Part shown: piece after piece, positions 19,761 to 44,258 of the stretch
Position numbering within the stretch: the stretch's first letter is position 1
Layout of the letters: every line of letters begins with the position of its first letter
From: Henckelia pumila
Taxonomy: Eukaryota; Streptophyta; Magnoliopsida; Lamiales; Gesneriaceae
Reading direction: 5' to 3'
DNA: 64,000 nucleotides
NCBI RefSeq assembly: GCF_033568475.1
Contig: NC_133122.1
Location: 14,698,763-14,762,762, forward strand
The notes under the pieces: model-generated
Told to the model about the DNA's origin: nothing
Seen by the model: only the letters and a program-made list of their open reading frames with translations
Database searches by the model: none
Made by a program: the position numbers and the translations under genes

Positions 19761-22042
19761 ATTTTAGGAGTTATATTTTTATATTAACTTGATATATTAT
19801 CTTCCAAAAATCTAATTAAATAAGTAAAATATATCTAGCTTATTTTCTTCAATCCTTCTTCACGTAGAATACCTAGCCGCCATCTCTTCTCTTCTTCATC
19901 ACGTTCGTTAGCAGAAAACCCACTTGCACGCATAAGTTTTGAAGAGTTTAAGCAAAATATTGTAGATCATTCGTCCCGGTGATCGCCGTACGCGCCATAT
20001 TATCGTTTTCTTCGAAATCTTCAAGAAAGGCACGTTTGAATTCTCTTCTTGGCCACCGTTTAAGTCGTATATTCTGATTTATGCATAAAACCCTTTGAAT
20101 TTTCATGTTGAGTTCGAAATTTTTTTTCCAGAGATCATTGTATGTGAATGCTAGCTGCTCAAGGTTCACATCTTTCATGTTTTCCCTCACGTTTCTATGC
20201 CTTTTCCTTTCATGTGATCGGCTTAGGCTGCTGTTCTTGGTTAAGAGTCGTACCAGGGTCCCTAAGAGTCTAGAATCTATATTGGTTTGGCTGCTATGGG
20301 TTGAGCAGTCAAAGGCCGAAGGTTTTCTTTTCCTTTGGTTGCTACAGGTTGCCGTTTTCGGGATTTCCGAAAGTGGTTCGCTAGGGATGTGTAGGGATCG
20401 GTTTTAGTCGAGGCATGGCTCGTTTGAACCGCCCAGACGTGGGATACGTCTGGGCGGTGGAGCTCCGGCCGGTGGGTGGCCGGAGCTGGCCGGCAGCAGG
20501 CCATAAAGGCCTGCTGCTCACGGCCGAGACCTGCACAAAGGTGCAATGTCATGTACGTACAGATCGGCCCTTTGATTTTTCATTTGGCCGGGCTCAGTTT
20601 TGGTCATCACGGGTTCGGGTCGGGTCGATTATGTCATGGGTTGAGTTAGATGGGTCTGGGTCCGGGTTATGTTAGTTGAGCTCGGGTATTTTATTTTTAA
20701 TTTAATTAATAGTTTAAGTGAGAGTATGAGCCTATTTTGGGTTAATTAATTTAATTGGGCTTCATGAGTTGAATAAACTGGGTTTAAATAATTATTTAAG
20801 TTAGTTCAATAATTTTTATGGGCCTAGAGCCCGTAGAATTTATTGGGTCGGTTTTTGGGATATTGGGCCCATTGGGCCAGTTTAGGGGATTAATGGTTTT
20901 TAGCTTGGTTATTGGGCCAGATGTGTCTTATTGGGCTAAAATATGATTTTTGGGCTTAGCTTAAGTTAATGGGCTTAAATGTTTTTATTCAGGTCCATTT
21001 ATGATTAATGACATTTAATTAAGAATTTATTTCTATTGGGCTTTTATTTAAGTTTAATGGGCTTAGAGTGAGTGATCAGCAGTCTGGACCAACCCATGAA
21101 AATTACTAAGTCCGAAATATATATTTAATTTATTTTATGCATGAAAGTATTTTAAGTATAAGACTATTTATTATGAAAATCAATTAAATATATATTACGG
21201 ACATATTTTCAGTGCATGCATTCATGAAAATTTACCTGTTATGATTATAATCAAGTGTTGAGCAGCAAAATATTTTTTATGATGGAAATTGATGTAGTGT
21301 GACATAAGGGTGGTTATCCACCATATGATTTATGAGGTAGTTTACTATCATAGGAGGTGATTTATCACCGCCACATACGTTGGTTCAGGAGACTGATCGG
21401 TCGGCACAGTTAAGGTCACACTTACGGATAGGACCATAAACTTTTTCAAAAATACCATGCTCAACTATGTTATGTATGATGAAGAAAAGATTATGATTAT
21501 GTTTAAGATTATGATTCAGCATTTATGTTATGAAAATGTTTCCATGCATGTTCATGTATCATGTATATGTATTAGTATGATTATGTGATGCATTATTTTA
21601 AACCTTGATATTCAAGTTTAGACATGTTGAGCCCCTAGTCTCACTATGCTTATATGGTGCAGGTGAGTCAGATTATACTTATGTAGCTCCTACCGGTGGT
21701 GAGGATGTATGAGTTCACGGAACAGTGGCCCCGTGACCGTTGCAGTTTTAGTTGATGTTTCAGATACATTTATTTTTATTATTTTGAGTTTTTAAGCAAG
21801 TTACATTTTATTTATTATTTCCGCTTATGGGAGTTTTTCACTAGTATACTTATTATATTATTTCATGCATGAAACCTTTTTAAGTTGTTAGTTGTTTATT
21901 ATTATTTGAGATATTTTATTTAATAAGAAATATTTTTCTTGCATGTTTATACATATATGTATGGGCATATATGTATAGTATTATTTTTAGTTATTATTTT
22001 TTAAAAAAAGTTTTTCCGCATTTAGTAGTAGTAGGCATTTCA
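19761..22042 (+). repeat. Long LTR segment of Tekay copy 2
   Basis: This LTR part has no intact gene. It holds a GC-rich hairpin cluster (20428-20525), then TTGGGCC-rich sequence, and ends GTAGTAGGCATTTCA at the ATATG duplication. Short open frames at 20105-20675 are low-complexity and not supported as genes. Confidence 0.75.
20428..20525 (+). other. Three consecutive GC-rich stem-loops in the LTR
   Basis: Hairpin 1 is a perfect 13-bp stem (20428-20440 with 20446-20458, 5-base loop). Hairpin 2 is a perfect 10-bp stem (20461-20470 with 20478-20487, 7-base loop). Hairpin 3 is a perfect 10-bp stem (20493-20502 with 20508-20517, 5-base loop), extended by GGCCG (20488-20492) and CGGCC (20521-20525). 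They are adjacent and non-overlapping. Confidence 0.85.
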
Positions 22043-23179
22043 ATATGGGTTGAAGCAATCCGGCCGAATGTGGTATAATCGGCTAAGTGAGCACTTGATG
22101 AAAAAGAGATATGTAAATGATCCAATATGCCCTTGTATTTTCATCAAGAAAACAACATCCGGATGTGTAATTATTGCTGTATATGTTGATGATTTAAACA
22201 TCATTGGAACGAATAAAAAAATTCAAGAGGTTATGATGTACTTGAAGGAAGAATTCGAAATGAAGGATCTTGGAAAAATCAAGTATTGTCTGGGTTTGCA
22301 AATAGAACAAAAGAATGTGAAATTTTTGTTCACCAGACACATTATACAGAAAAGATCCTTAAACGTTTTAATATGGATAAATCAAATCCATTAAGTACTC
22401 CAATGGTTGTAAGATCATTAAACATAGAAAATGATTCATTCCGTCCATGTGAAGATGATGAAATTATTCTTGGTCCAAAAGTACCATATCTAAGTGACAT
22501 TGGTGCCCTTATGTATCTTGCAAATTGCACTAGACCAGATATATCTTTTGCTGTAAATTTATTGGCAAGATTCAGTTCATATCCAACAAAGAGGCACTGG
22601 AACGGAATTAAACATATATTTCGTTATCTACGAGGAACGACAGATTTGAGACTTTTGTACTCTAAAGACACCAATAAAAGTATCATTGGTTATGCCGATG
22701 CTGGATATTTATCTGATCCACATAAGGCACGTTCCCAAACCGGATATGTATTTACTCGTGGAGGCACCACAATTTCTTGGCATTCACAGAAACAAACACT
22801 CGTAACAACTTCATCAAATCACGCTGAGATTATTGCGCTACATGAAGCAAGCCGTGAATGTGTTTGGCTAAAATCAATGACACAACATATCCAAACTTCT
22901 TGTGGATTATCAGTAGACAAGAAGCCTGTGACGTTGTATGAAAACAATGCTGCATGTATTGCTCAAATGAAAGAAGGATACATCAAAAGTGACAGAACAA
23001 AACATATACCCTCAAAGTTCTTTGCCTACACTCAAGAGCTTGAGAAGAATAAATATATTGATATCTGTTGTATTCAATCAAGTGAGAACTCATCAGATCT
23101 CTTCACAAAGGCACTTTCCACGACGATATTCAGAAAGCATATATACAACATTGGGATGCGCAATCTGCGGAATATGTGA
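22043..23179 (+). pseudogene. Copia Pol, second part: RT with YVDD box and RNase H
   Basis: The frame resumes exactly at GLKQSGRMWYNRLSEHLM. It includes the catalytic YVDD (IIAVYVDDLNIIG, about 22190) and the RNase H features GYADAGYLSDPHKARSQTGY and DNAAC-like ENNAACIAQMK. There is a frame change near 22300-22345, then an open frame to the stop at 23179. This part and the part ending at 16538 belong to one gene split by the insertion. Confidence 0.9.
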
Positions 23180-23359
23180 AGAATCACTCATGTTAAGATG
23201 AGGGGGAGTTTACGTGGCTGCATTCTTTTTTCCATAGTCTTTTTTCCCTTACTATGGTTTTTATCTCACTGGGTTTTTCCTAGTAAGGTTTTTAACGAGG
23301 CAATATAAAACACGTAATGAAGACAGTCATCATATCACGATCATCATCACAAGGGGGAG

Positions 23360-23643
23360 TGTTGAAAAATATATTATTATTTTATTATTATGTTGAATAT
23401 TGAATATTGAATTTTGAATGTTGAATATTGAGTTGTAAAATGTGAAAAATTAGTGTGTGATGATGTAGATGATGATTTATTTATTTTTGGACTAATCTCA
23501 AATGTGGATCTATAAATAGGTCTTCATTTGTGATGAAAAATACAATTTGAATTGAGAAAAAAATATTATAAAATGTAAAGTTTGATATATTTTGAGTTTT
23601 GAAGTTTTTACTTTTTACCATAAATTTTTACTATTTCACAACA
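23360..23643 (+). repeat. 3' LTR of copia element
   Basis: This 284-bp LTR is preceded by the purine tract AAGGGGGAG (23351-23359). It differs from the left copy by substitutions and small insertions, including about a dozen extra bases in the GATGATG region, so the element is older than the gypsy copies in this window. It retains the TATA box (23509-23520). Confidence 0.92.
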
Positions 23644-23850
23644 ATATGTATATATATGTGTGTATTTGTTCATATGTCCAAAATGCTCTTCCTGTGTCCC
23701 ATATTTCCCAATATATCCCCGTATATGAACAAAGACTCGAACTCACTGAAGGCCTGGTCTCTCCATTCTTCTTCCAATCTCCCCCCCTTCTCTCAAACAG
23801 CATTGATTTCTATCTGATTCACCGATCCAGAGGCTACAATCTCTTCAGCC
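23644..23850 (+). promoter_or_regulatory. Proximal upstream region and 5' UTR of the UBP12-like gene
   Basis: Only 207 bp separate the copia 3' LTR from the start codon. The stretch includes a CT-rich leader-like tract (tctcccccccttctc, about 23780-23795) typical of plant 5' UTRs. No clear TATA box is visible in it, while the LTR carries one at 23509-23520. The original promoter may now lie 11.7 kb upstream of its start codon, or the LTR may serve as promoter. Confidence 0.55.
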
Positions 23851-37948
<14,098 letters not shown>

Positions 37949-38400
37949 GTGGGAAATGCACCTGAAAATCTGCTTACTTTGATACCAAAACAAGAATGCA
38001 AAAATCTTGAAGCGTGGATGGATATTCAATGGAGGAAACAAGCAGAAAGATGTGTGATGCTTGTTCCTCTCGTCTCCAAGGGATCAAGGGTTGTTTTCGG
38101 TATTATATTGTCTCACAACTTGAACTGGATGAAGGGCCTTCGGTCTTGGATGTACTTTGATTTTTGGTGGTGGGTAGATATTATCGTGCCTCTCTTCTTT
38201 CGGTTTTAACATTGGTTGAAGTAGTTTCCTTTGTAAGCTGTATTACTCGTTTATAGATTTTGATTGATGGGGTTGTATAGTTGCTATAGTTAGGCCTCCG
38301 TTTAGCGCTTTTTCCTTTGTTCGAGTTTCAAATCTTTTTGTTTTGATTGTATTTGTCTATTTGATGTTTTATTATAGGGGACGGTATATGATGTACAAGA
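37949..38400 (+). other. Probable 3' UTR of the UBP12-like gene
   Basis: Sequence directly after the stop codon continues without an intron border and is T-rich. The polyadenylation site cannot be placed exactly; AT-rich sequence around 38340-38400 is a plausible end. Confidence 0.5.
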
Positions 38401-39640
38401 GACAGTTAATCTTGCAAATAGAGAAAATATGAAAAGTAGACCCTTTAATGCTTATATTTCTCTGCACGATCTCATATTTATGTAATATAGATAGATATCC
38501 ACTTTCCCTGGTGAGATTGATATGGTATACTATTTCTACATTGTGGCCTTTTGCACTAGCAAAGTTTCAAGAGTTGTGTTCAACAAATTTGGATGGGGTT
38601 ATATTGAGAAATTTGCTTTTAAACCATTAATCCTCGGCCCCAAATGATAACAGAATGATTCTATACGATCATGTCTCGTCTAGTGTTTGATTTGAGCACT
38701 GCGTTTACATGAAGCCAGAGAGTCATACGTGAAAATTTATCATGTCGGATTGATGGAATTATGCACGATATTTTGCAGAACACAACCCTCAAATATGCTT
38801 TATTACCATTATATTCCTTGAACGTTGTTGACTTGATATGCAAAAAGGAATGAAGTACACAGATGAAAGAGGCTGTTGAGGAAAAAACGATTAGAAGTTT
38901 TAAATGAGAACCATGAGAAGTTTATAGCATATAACCATAGAAACGCCCTTTACTTGTTACTTTTCTCTACCGGCTATATGTATCACTATTTTTTCTATTT
39001 TATTAAGAATGAGCCCTTGGTTGTTTGGTATGACCATAAAGACTTCTAAATGTGTGTGTTTTTTTTTTCAACAACAGGTTCTAAACGTGTTAATAAAATA
39101 ACTTCCCTTCACTTGTTACTTTTCCTACCGGGCTGTATGTATCACTATCTTCTATAATTAACCGAGTATGGAAGGTTTTGGTATGTTTGGTATGACCTCA
39201 TCTTTTTTTCCTTTTTTTCCCTCTCTCTTCCTTTTTTTTTTTCATTTGTTTGCTTTTTCGTTTTTTTTTTGTGTCCCCCATTTTTTTCCATCTATTTTTT
39301 GCTCAAACACATCTATTTTTCGCTCAAACTCATACTGTATGTGTTTGAGCAAAAAATAGCGAATTCAATTCATATTTACAATTAAAAATAATATTTTTGG
39401 TATAAAAAATAATACTTTTTTTTATGGGTGATCCAAATAAAAGATGCGTCTCATGAAATTGATCCGTGAAACCGTCTCACACGATTTTTTCATTTTTTCT
39501 GATAAAATTAATACTTGCATCAATCTAAATGACTCGGAACAAAAATTTATCGATTTGTACTGTCATATAGACGTAACTTTTGAAGCATAAAAAGAGAGAA
39601 TTGCTTCCTTAAAAAAAATTAAAAAAGGGAGAGAGAATCG
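38401..39640. other. Intergenic DNA with a degenerate duplication and a long hairpin
   Basis: No gene is seen. A segment containing cttgttacttttc...ctaccgg...tgtatcactat occurs at about 38950-38995 and again at about 39110-39152, followed each time by a ttggtatgacc motif, suggesting an old duplication of about 150 bp. A perfect 21-bp inverted repeat lies at 39292-39312 and 39339-39359. Confidence 0.55.
39292..39359. repeat. Perfect 21-bp inverted repeat with 26-base spacer
   Basis: The arms at 39292-39312 and 39339-39359 are exact inverse complements (core TTTTTTGCTCAAACACAT). The spacer also contains a partial copy of the left arm (ctatttttcgctcaaact), so three related copies are present, one inverted. 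It may be a transposon relic or a small hairpin RNA source. Confidence 0.75.
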
Positions 39641-39820
39641 CTTATAGTAAGGTCGTGGACTTTTTAAATCGAATTATATGCAGAATGACGTTTAGGAAGA
39701 TCCTTAAAAATTCTAAAGAAATATATATATCTTATAGTATGGCCGTGGACTTTTTAAATCGAATTATATGCAGAATGACGTTTAGGAAGATCCTTAAAAA
39801 TTCTAAAGAAATATATATAT
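39641..39820. repeat. Tandem duplication of about 90 bp
   Basis: The unit beginning CTTATAGTAAGGTCGTGGAC at 39641 recurs from 39731 with a couple of changes, ending in an AT microsatellite that runs on to about 39835. It lies directly upstream of the tRNA gene. Confidence 0.85.
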
Positions 39821-39862
39821 ATATATATATATATACATAAATATTAACATTGTAATCGAAAG

Positions 39863-39935
39863 GCGCCTGTAGCTCAGTGGATAGAGCGTCTGTTTCCTAA
39901 GCAGAAAGTCGTAGGTTCGACCCCTACCTGGCGCG
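39863..39935 (+). tRNA. tRNA-Arg, anticodon CCU
   Basis: The 73-base sequence folds into a standard cloverleaf: acceptor arm GCGCCTG paired with CTGGCGC (one U-U mismatch at position 6), a D arm (GCTC/GAGC), an anticodon stem TCTGT/GCAGA with loop TTCCTAA (anticodon CCT), and a T arm GTAGG/CCTAC with loop TTCGACC. There is no intron and no encoded CCA, as is normal for plant nuclear genes. A T-rich stretch follows downstream, suitable for Pol III termination. It decodes AGG codons. Confidence 0.95.
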
Positions 39936-39988
39936 TGTCGTTGATAACTTCCTCTCTTTTTTATTCATTCAATTTTATTTTTTTTTTT

Positions 39989-40312
39989 GGAAAATTGTTT
40001 TTTTTGTTGTATGTTTGCCACATTGCGATTCCTCTATATTTTCAAATTTTAGTTTTAGTCCGCAAACTTTATTTTTTAAAAGTAATTTTAGTCTTTTTCC
40101 AATGTGCCGTAAATGTGATACCAATGCAGTGTTGCTGTGGAACTGGCGTGTATAGTTTCACGTAAGCATTTTCAGATAAAAATGATTGAAATTATAAAAA
40201 ATCGAAACATGCTGGACTAAAACTGAAATATGAAAATATAAAAGACCAAATCTCAAAGTGGCAAACATATGTGACCAAAATGACAGTTTTTTTTTTTTTT
40301 TTTTTTTTTTTT
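39989..40312. mobile_element. MITE with long terminal inverted repeats (copy B)
   Basis: It resembles the element at 11559-11872: GGAAAATTG and TGTATGTTTGCCA at the left, inverse complements at the right (TGGCAAACATATGTGACCAAA), and a shared central part with TTTAGTTTTAGTCCGC. Borders in the flanking T runs are uncertain by several bases. Confidence 0.6.
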
Positions 40313-40322
40313 AATAAAAAAA

Positions 40323-40940
40323 ACTAGAACACAATTAGTCCACGACTCTACGTGCAGGAATTCATCGAGAGCAAAATTGCAAAAAAGAAAAAAAAAAAAA
40401 AAAAAAAAAGGTTCTTGCCCCATTACATTGAACATTTTCGCCTCCTTTTTTGTTTTTTTTTTGTTTTTGTTCATTCAATATTTTTTTCTTCCGAAGAACT
40501 AGAACATAATTAGTCCACGACTCTACTGCATGAATTTACTAAGAGCAAAATCGCGAAAAGGAAAAAAAAATGGTTCTTGCCCCATTGAACATTTTCGTCT
40601 CTCTTATTTCGATTTCTTAGTATTATCTATGAAGAGAGAGACAAGAAAAAAAAAACATTTTATATCAAACATAAATGATATATCTTTCCAACGTTAAATA
40701 TCTCAACGAGAAAAGAGGCAAAGAACCATATGAAGCAGGAATTCACTAAGAGCAAAATTTGAGAAAAGAAAAAAATGGTTATTTGCCCCATTAAATTAAA
40801 TGTTTTCGTCTTTCCTATTTCGATTTCTTAATATTATGTACGAAGAGAGGGACCAAAAAACATATTGTATCAAACATACATGATATATCTTGTCAGCGTT
40901 AAATATCTCCAAGAGAAAAGAGGCATTGAACATAGTCCAT
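40323..40940. repeat. Three degenerate tandem copies of a roughly 210-bp unit
   Basis: Copies start near 40323, 40494 and 40729. Each contains attc/tttac-taagagcaaaat, an A-rich tract, GGTT-TTGCCCCATT, and ATTTTCGTC-TCTTATTTCGATTTCTTA. The second and third share the longest match, including GATATATCTT and CGTTAAATATCTC. The first is shorter and contains long A and T runs. Confidence 0.75.
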
Positions 40941-41321
40941 ATGAAGCAAGTAACACTGTAACACTGATCCAAACTGCAGAAACTAGGCATCACAATAACT
41001 TTAAAAAATTGGATGTATTTATCACAAAAATAATCGTCCTTCCTGATACTACTATATTGTAGTGTGCAAAGATGGTCATGAACTTTTTACATCACGTAAC
41101 TTCTTTTTAAACTTTTTGAAAGGAAGAAGTATCATCCTTTTTATTACCCCATCATTCTTCTTTTCACAGCTTAAACACTCTATTAGAAATATAAGGTCCA
41201 TATCACAGCTTAGACAAGATTTCGTTACAATTTCATCAATCACACTGCAGGAGATAGAATCCCGAAGCATAACCATGATCATGCATTTCACACAACATTT
41301 GTCAAGCCACGGTAATAGCGA

Positions 41322-41405
41322 CAATCTCAAAACCCTGAGTAAAACAAACTTTACAATCATCTCCAATCTCAAAACCCTGAGTAAAACAAACTTTACAATC
41401 ATCTC
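41322..41405. repeat. Exact 42-bp tandem duplication
   Basis: The 42-base unit beginning CAATCTCAAAACCCTGAGTA occurs at 41322-41363 and again at 41364-41405 without differences. It lies in the probable 3' UTR or 3' flank of the SAM-domain gene. Confidence 0.9.
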
Positions 41406-41562
41406 CGGTGTCACTGCAGCTGGTAGTGAAGTCGAGAAAGTGTACTGGACTTTCGCAAAAGATAGTAGAAGAGGTGATGACAGAAAGCGAGCTCTAGTTG
41501 TCCCACAATGAAGTGTTCATTAAGTCATCTGAAGGCATGTAGAATACGAGAATATTCCAAAT

Positions 41563-42312
41563 TCATGCCTGCAGGAAACAGTGTGGTTCACAAAGGCATT
41601 CGATGGCATGCAACAGCTTTCTCCGTGGACCAACAGCATCTGCACCCATATCTTTAAGCTTTTTCATGTTAAGTTTTGCCAGGTGAAATTTTCCAGCACA
41701 TTTCCCCTCAAATACATTAATAAATCTGCTGAGCCCAAGGGAAACTAGCCAATTTTCCAATCCTCCAGCCTTTTTCAGTTTTCTCTCCAGATGGGATGCT
41801 CTCATCCTTTGATTCGGTAACACTCTACTTAAATCATACATCATGAAGCCTTTACTCACTTTTGTGGCAGTACAAAATCCAATATTTGAGTCTTCTCCAC
41901 ACCTATGAGGGGGTGAATTGTCTGAGGAAATTCTTCGCAATGGAGTTGTTGGCTTTTGGGGTGTTAGAGCGGGTTCAGGTGGATGAAGTGTTTTTGAAGA
42001 TGGAGTGGTATGCTCAGGAGATAATGTCATGGTTTTCTCAGTTTGATTAACCAATTGTTTTGGGGAAGGGGTCGACGATGGGCATTGTGACTGGGAATTT
42101 GTTTTTCTGGGCATTTCTTGTACCTGACCCTCCCCTGCAATAGGAAATGTGGATTGCATCTTAATAGGTAATGCTGGGATTATAATTGTGACTCGCTGTT
42201 TCTTGACGAGTGTCCAATCGCCATGATCAAGTGGATCAACATCAGAGACACCTTGAATTTTCTTATTCTTGCCAACAACAAAGGGAACATGTCTTTGTTT
42301 TGGCTTCACCAT
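41563..42312 (-). CDS. SAM (sterile alpha motif) domain protein
   Basis: This is a single exon read from the methionine at 42312 (MVKPKQRHVPFVVGKNKK). The 249-residue product has a conserved HGDWTLVKKQRVTIIIPALP segment near residue 30, a proline/serine/threonine-rich middle that is likely disordered, and a SAM domain at about residues 185-247 (LENWLVSLGLSRF, LKDMGADAVGPRRKLLHAIE). SAM domains mediate protein-protein or RNA contacts. The partner here is unknown. A splice acceptor (TGTATGCAG) lies at 42324, so one or more 5' exons must be upstream, to the right; the start codon may be the one chosen, with exon 1 untranslated, or further upstream. Confidence 0.8.
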   Translation of the reverse strand: MVKPKQRHVPFVVGKNKKIQGVSDVDPLDHGDWTLVKKQRVTIIIPALPIKMQSTFPIAGEGQVQEMPRKTNSQSQCPSSTPSPKQLVNQTEKTMTLSPEHTTPSSKTLHPPEPALTPQKPTTPLRRISSDNSPPHRCGEDSNIGFCTATKVSKGFMMYDLSRVLPNQRMRASHLERKLKKAGGLENWLVSLGLSRFINVFEGKCAGKFHLAKLNMKKLKDMGADAVGPRRKLLHAIECLCEPHCFLQA

Positions 42313-42323
42313 CAGTTTTGTGC

Positions 42324-44211
42324 CTGCATACACTGAAGCATGTCAGGAAACAATTTCCACATGGAGAATAAAAACTCATAACTGAAAGTATTCAGTCGAC
42401 TACTCAACTAGCAATAAAGACTTGATAGGTTGGCTTGTGTCAAGTGGTGAGTGTAGTGACCATCATGAGCACAAGGTCACTTTTAAGGATGAAGAAATTG
42501 TTGTCATCCAATATTGTTTGGCCCAAGTTCTATGGTGGTTGGCCCAATTTATACACAAACTTTGACCCCAATTAAGGGAGCAATCACAGAAAGGAAGGCA
42601 ACCAAAGTGAGACTGTCAGAAATGTCAGGTAATAACCCCTAGAGGAGAACCTAAATTAAAACACTTCATCACAAGTGGGAGAGCATCCCAAACTTATTTA
42701 GTTACTCCATAATTTATTGAGAAGCATTGGTAGTGGGACACAATATTGTCCACCCTTAAGAAGTCCATACTCACAGCTGCCTATTCTGGACGACATTTAC
42801 TCGCCAATAATATTTGATGCATGAACTTTAATCTTGTCTATAATGTAAATATGTTATCAACAATAACCTTATGATAGCCCTTTCCAAGTTAACAATCCCA
42901 TTGATTCAGCCTCAATGTCATACCATGAACCCGCAAGTAGAGCACAAAACAAAACATATTAGCCTTTTTAAGTGGAGGAGCCTCCAAAGCTTGTTATTTG
43001 CTCCACAGTAGCTTGTGTAGCCGACTTAAATTGCAATGTGAGTGCAACGTTATGAAATAATTTGCTCATGAAAGCTTCATATAAAACAGGTTTAAGTCAT
43101 ACAATCAATCTGTAAGGGTTTAAATTAAAAAAAAGTACATGTTTTCTTTCACAAAAAACATCTGACGCCATAAACAAAAGAACACTTCTATCAGCATTGA
43201 TGCAAACAAGATACAAAATAGAGTCTACAATCAAAACCAACCATAAATTCTCAGGCTGAGACTAAGGGAGTGTTTGCAACATCCGAAAAGAAGTGATTAT
43301 TAGATTTCCCTTCACAAACACTCCCTAAGATCCACAGAAAAGCCACTCAAAAACCATATAATTGCAGTACTGCACATTTCAAATCCACATTAAAAGAGGT
43401 AACAACGAACCATGTAACCTCTTATTTAATAAAGATCCATCACCATTGAGCCAAAATTATTGGAGAATCACGTTCCATCCTGCTTTCCAAAGCGAAATGG
43501 GGGCAAAAAAGGGAACCTTGTTTTTTTTTTTTTTTTTTTTTTTTTGTGCCTTACATTCATCTGAGACTCCCATCTCAGTAACATAAATAAAATGAAAATC
43601 AGTGCCAGCACCATTCAGCAAAATTTGGTTCACAATCCAATCGTTTCTCGTTCCAAAACTGGAAGATTCAAATCAAGGGAAGAGTTTCACAAACGATGGA
43701 GCTGGTCATTCTCGGAAACTCCAATAAATATCAATCAACTTTTCAATTGTACAACAATACTTCACAATGAACAAACAACCCAAACATTTCGATCCACAAA
43801 TCTTATGATTTTAGTAATATACATATCAACTTCTGACAGAGTCGATTTACTAATTCATTTACACAAATAAAACCTGATGATTTTGGTCCTGGATTATCGA
43901 ACAAAATCGAAACCCTCGTTCTTCGGGTCGGTTGCAATTTCGATTTCTTCACGGTTTCTGCGTGAGATTACGGCTTGTCGCTTTAACTCCGGCTCGACAA
44001 GGTTCCTTATTCCTACGTGTGCGATTTATGATTTATCTACGAGCTCATGTTAAGTTTCGAACATATCCCAAAAATGATCTAATTATCTATATTTTCTCAA
44101 ACAAACATAATTAATATTTAATATTAGAGAAGAGACGAGCCAAATTATTGAATTATTCGATTGATAATTAAAGTAATATTCATAAGTTACGTTGAATTTT
44201 ATCGTGATTTT

Positions 44212-44249
<38 letters not shown>
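42324..44249. other. Probable intron and 5' region of the SAM-domain gene
   Basis: No further domain is recognisable. The segment around 43890-44000 is more GC-rich and reads on the minus strand like a 5' UTR or first exon, but I cannot identify a donor site with certainty. A T run lies at 43520-43545. The segment ends in an AT microsatellite (about 44212-44254). Confidence 0.45.

Positions 44250-44258
<9 letters not shown>

Larger units (their letters stand above)
16539..22042. mobile_element. Rearranged Tekay-like gypsy element with inverted interior (copy 2)
   Basis: The insertion is flanked by a perfect ATATG duplication (16534-16538 and 22043-22047). Its outer ends are LTR termini in plus orientation (TGTAATGCCC at left, GGCATTTCA at right). 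The coding interior, its purine tract (17198-17211) and the LTR start that follows (17197 leftward) are on the minus strand. Two inverted repeat pairs mark the rearrangement: 16539-16779 with 16957-17197, and about 16774-16888 with 19647-19760. RT and RNase H are deleted and gag is truncated. The part from 19761 to 22042 is LTR sequence, giving an original LTR of about 2.7 kb. Confidence 0.85.
11914..23643 (+). mobile_element. Ty1-copia LTR retrotransposon interrupted by a gypsy-derived insertion
   Basis: LTRs at 11914-12181 and 23360-23643 begin TGTTGAAAAATATATT and end CACAACA. The 5-bp duplication ATATG is perfect (11909-11913 and 23644-23648). The domain order gag, protease, integrase, RT, RNase H is that of copia elements. 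A second element (16539-22042) splits the RT. Without it the copia element is about 6.2 kb. Pol has many stop codons, so the copy is dead, while gag is still open. Its 3' LTR ends 207 bp before the start codon of the UBP gene, in the same orientation. Confidence 0.93.

Noticed and set aside
20105..20675. Two overlapping plus-strand frames in the Tekay copy 2 LTR
   Set aside because: They run across the hairpin cluster and have no domain; the GC-rich stems keep frames open by composition.
39292..39359. MicroRNA gene
   Set aside because: The arm is partly low-complexity, the stem has no flanking extension of the kind typical of plant precursors, and no conservation can be checked here.
41062..41511. 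149-codon plus-strand frame
   Set aside because: It includes the exact 42-bp DNA duplication and lies antisense in the 3' flank of the SAM-domain gene, with no domain and no family resemblance.
41862..42050. Plus-strand frame overlapping the SAM-domain gene
   Set aside because: It is the antisense shadow of a coding exon.
43932..44114. 60-codon frame near a possible first exon of the SAM gene
   Set aside because: It lies on the wrong strand for the SAM gene and has no domain.
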